In this document: positions 15,204-16,051 of the stretch, one piece after another
Numbering within the stretch: the first letter of the stretch is position 1
Layout: each line of letters opens with the position of its first letter
NCBI GenBank assembly: GCA_013204495.1
Contig: JABMNQ010000131.1
Location: 1-16,051, forward strand
Length of the DNA stretch: 16,051 bases
Source of the DNA: Candidatus Pelagibacter sp.
Lineage (GTDB): Bacteria > Pseudomonadota > Alphaproteobacteria > Pelagibacterales > Pelagibacteraceae
Reading direction: 5' to 3'
Program-made: the position numbers and the translations under genes
The notes under the pieces: model-generated
What the model was told of the DNA's origin: nothing
What the model saw: only the letters and a program-made list of their open reading frames with translations
Database searches by the model: none

Positions 15204-16051
15204 ATGGCTAAAATAAAGGTTAAAAATCCAGTTGTTGAACTAGATGGTGACGAAATGACTAGAGTGATTTGGGAATTTATTAAAAGTAAACTGATTTTAC
15301 CCTATTTAGATTTAGACATTAAATACTATGATCTAGGCATGAAAAGTAGAGATGATACAGGCGATCAAATAACAATAGATTCTGCTAATGCAATTAAAGA
15401 ACATAACGTCGGTATAAAATGCGCAACAATTACTCCAGATGAAGCGCGCGTTGAAGAATTTAAATTAAAAAAAATGTGGAGATCACCAAATGGAACTATA
15501 AGAAATATACTTGGTGGTACGGTTTTTAGAGAACCTATAATTTTTCAGAATATCCCAAAACTTGTTCCTACTTGGACTGATCCTTTAATTATTGGAAGGC
15601 ATGCTTTTGGTGATCAATATAGAGCCACTGACTTTAAAGTTCCTGGTAAAGGAAAAATGGAAATTAAATGGACAGCAGAAGATGGTAGTGATGAAATTAA
15701 GTATGAGGTCTTTAATTTTCCAGGACCAGGAATTGCTCTATCAATGTATAATTTAGATAAATCTATAGAGGACTTTGCAAGATCATGTTTTAATTATGGA
15801 ATAATTAAAAAATGGCCTGTGTACCTTTCTACGAAAAATACTATTCTTAAAATTTACGATGGTAGATTCAAAGACATCTTCCAAGAAATTTTTGATAAAG
15901 AATTTAAATCAGAATTTGAAAAACTTAATATTGCATATGAACATAGATTAATCGATGACATGGTTGCTTGCGCAATGAAATGGAGTGGTGGTTATGTTTG
16001 GGCTTGTAAAAATTACGATGGAGATGTTCAGTGTGATACTGTTGCTCAAGG
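15204..16051 (+). CDS. icd: NADP-dependent isocitrate dehydrogenase, eukaryote-type; 3' part cut by the window edge
   Basis: TCA cycle enzyme turning isocitrate into 2-oxoglutarate with NADPH production. 282 full codons of a protein usually about 405 long. It belongs to the homodimeric eukaryote-like subfamily usual in alphaproteobacteria, not to the E. coli type: [20 protein letters not shown] at the N-terminus, [14 protein letters not shown] (73-86), [22 protein letters not shown] (91-112) with substrate residues Ser94, Asn96, Arg100 and Arg109, [13 protein letters not shown] (131-143) with Arg132, [15 protein letters not shown] (208-222) with Lys212, and metal ligands Asp252, Asp275 and Asp279. 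Cys278 stands where a serine is common (VQSDTVAQG). Diverges from psd. No frameshift up to the edge. Confidence 0.96.
   Translation, partial: MAKIKVKNPVVELDGDEMTRVIWEFIKSKLILPYLDLDIKYYDLGMKSRDDTGDQITIDSANAIKEHNVGIKCATITPDEARVEEFKLKKMWRSPNGTIRNILGGTVFREPIIFQNIPKLVPTWTDPLIIGRHAFGDQYRATDFKVPGKGKMEIKWTAEDGSDEIKYEVFNFPGPGIALSMYNLDKSIEDFARSCFNYGIIKKWPVYLSTKNTILKIYDGRFKDIFQEIFDKEFKSEFEKLNIAYEHRLIDDMVACAMKWSGGYVWACKNYDGDVQCDTVAQ

Overview
The window is strongly A+T-rich (roughly 30% GC by eye) and very tightly packed: almost no intergenic DNA, gene junctions of -14 to +3 nt, several TTG starts and short AT-only promoters. Together with the gene content (glycine cleavage operon behind a tandem glycine riboswitch, eukaryote-type isocitrate dehydrogenase, streamlined biosynthetic operons) this points to a genome-streamlined marine alphaproteobacterium of the SAR11 / Pelagibacter type. 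That assignment is inference from gene style; no marker rRNA is present.

Left part (1-3790, minus strand): gcvT-gcvH-gcvP, the glycine cleavage system, read leftwards, with gcvP running off the window. Upstream of gcvT is a clear two-aptamer glycine riboswitch. Its best promoter has a -35 box that contains the stop codon of the preceding gene, a DMT/EamA-type permease.

Middle (3787-8203): a 5-oxoprolinase locus split into two divergent units. pxpB-pxpC-DMT permease read left; pxpA and a small periplasmic TPR protein read right, followed by a TerC-family membrane protein with its own promoter. Only 27 bp separates pxpA from pxpB, and one AT box can serve as -10 element in both directions. The permease overlaps pxpC by 14 nt, which makes it a candidate carrier for oxoproline or a related amino acid.

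Right part (8205-15126, minus strand): a long co-directional run psd - pssA - GT-A glycosyltransferase - rlmE - guaB - TPR protein - guaA - panB. It joins phosphatidylethanolamine synthesis, an unassigned sugar transferase, a 23S rRNA methyltransferase, the two steps from IMP to GMP, and the first step of pantoate synthesis. The IMP dehydrogenase has no CBS (Bateman) regulatory module. A TPR protein resembling the one behind pxpA sits between guaB and guaA. At the right edge icd (NADP isocitrate dehydrogenase) diverges from psd and runs off the window.

There is no stretch over 300 bases without a gene, and I see no tRNA, rRNA, CRISPR array, insertion sequence, integrase or sign of recent transfer. 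The points most worth a second look are the CBS-less IMPDH, the paired TPR proteins with terminal cysteines, the promoters built into stop codons, the permease attached to pxpBC and the symmetric pxp promoter.
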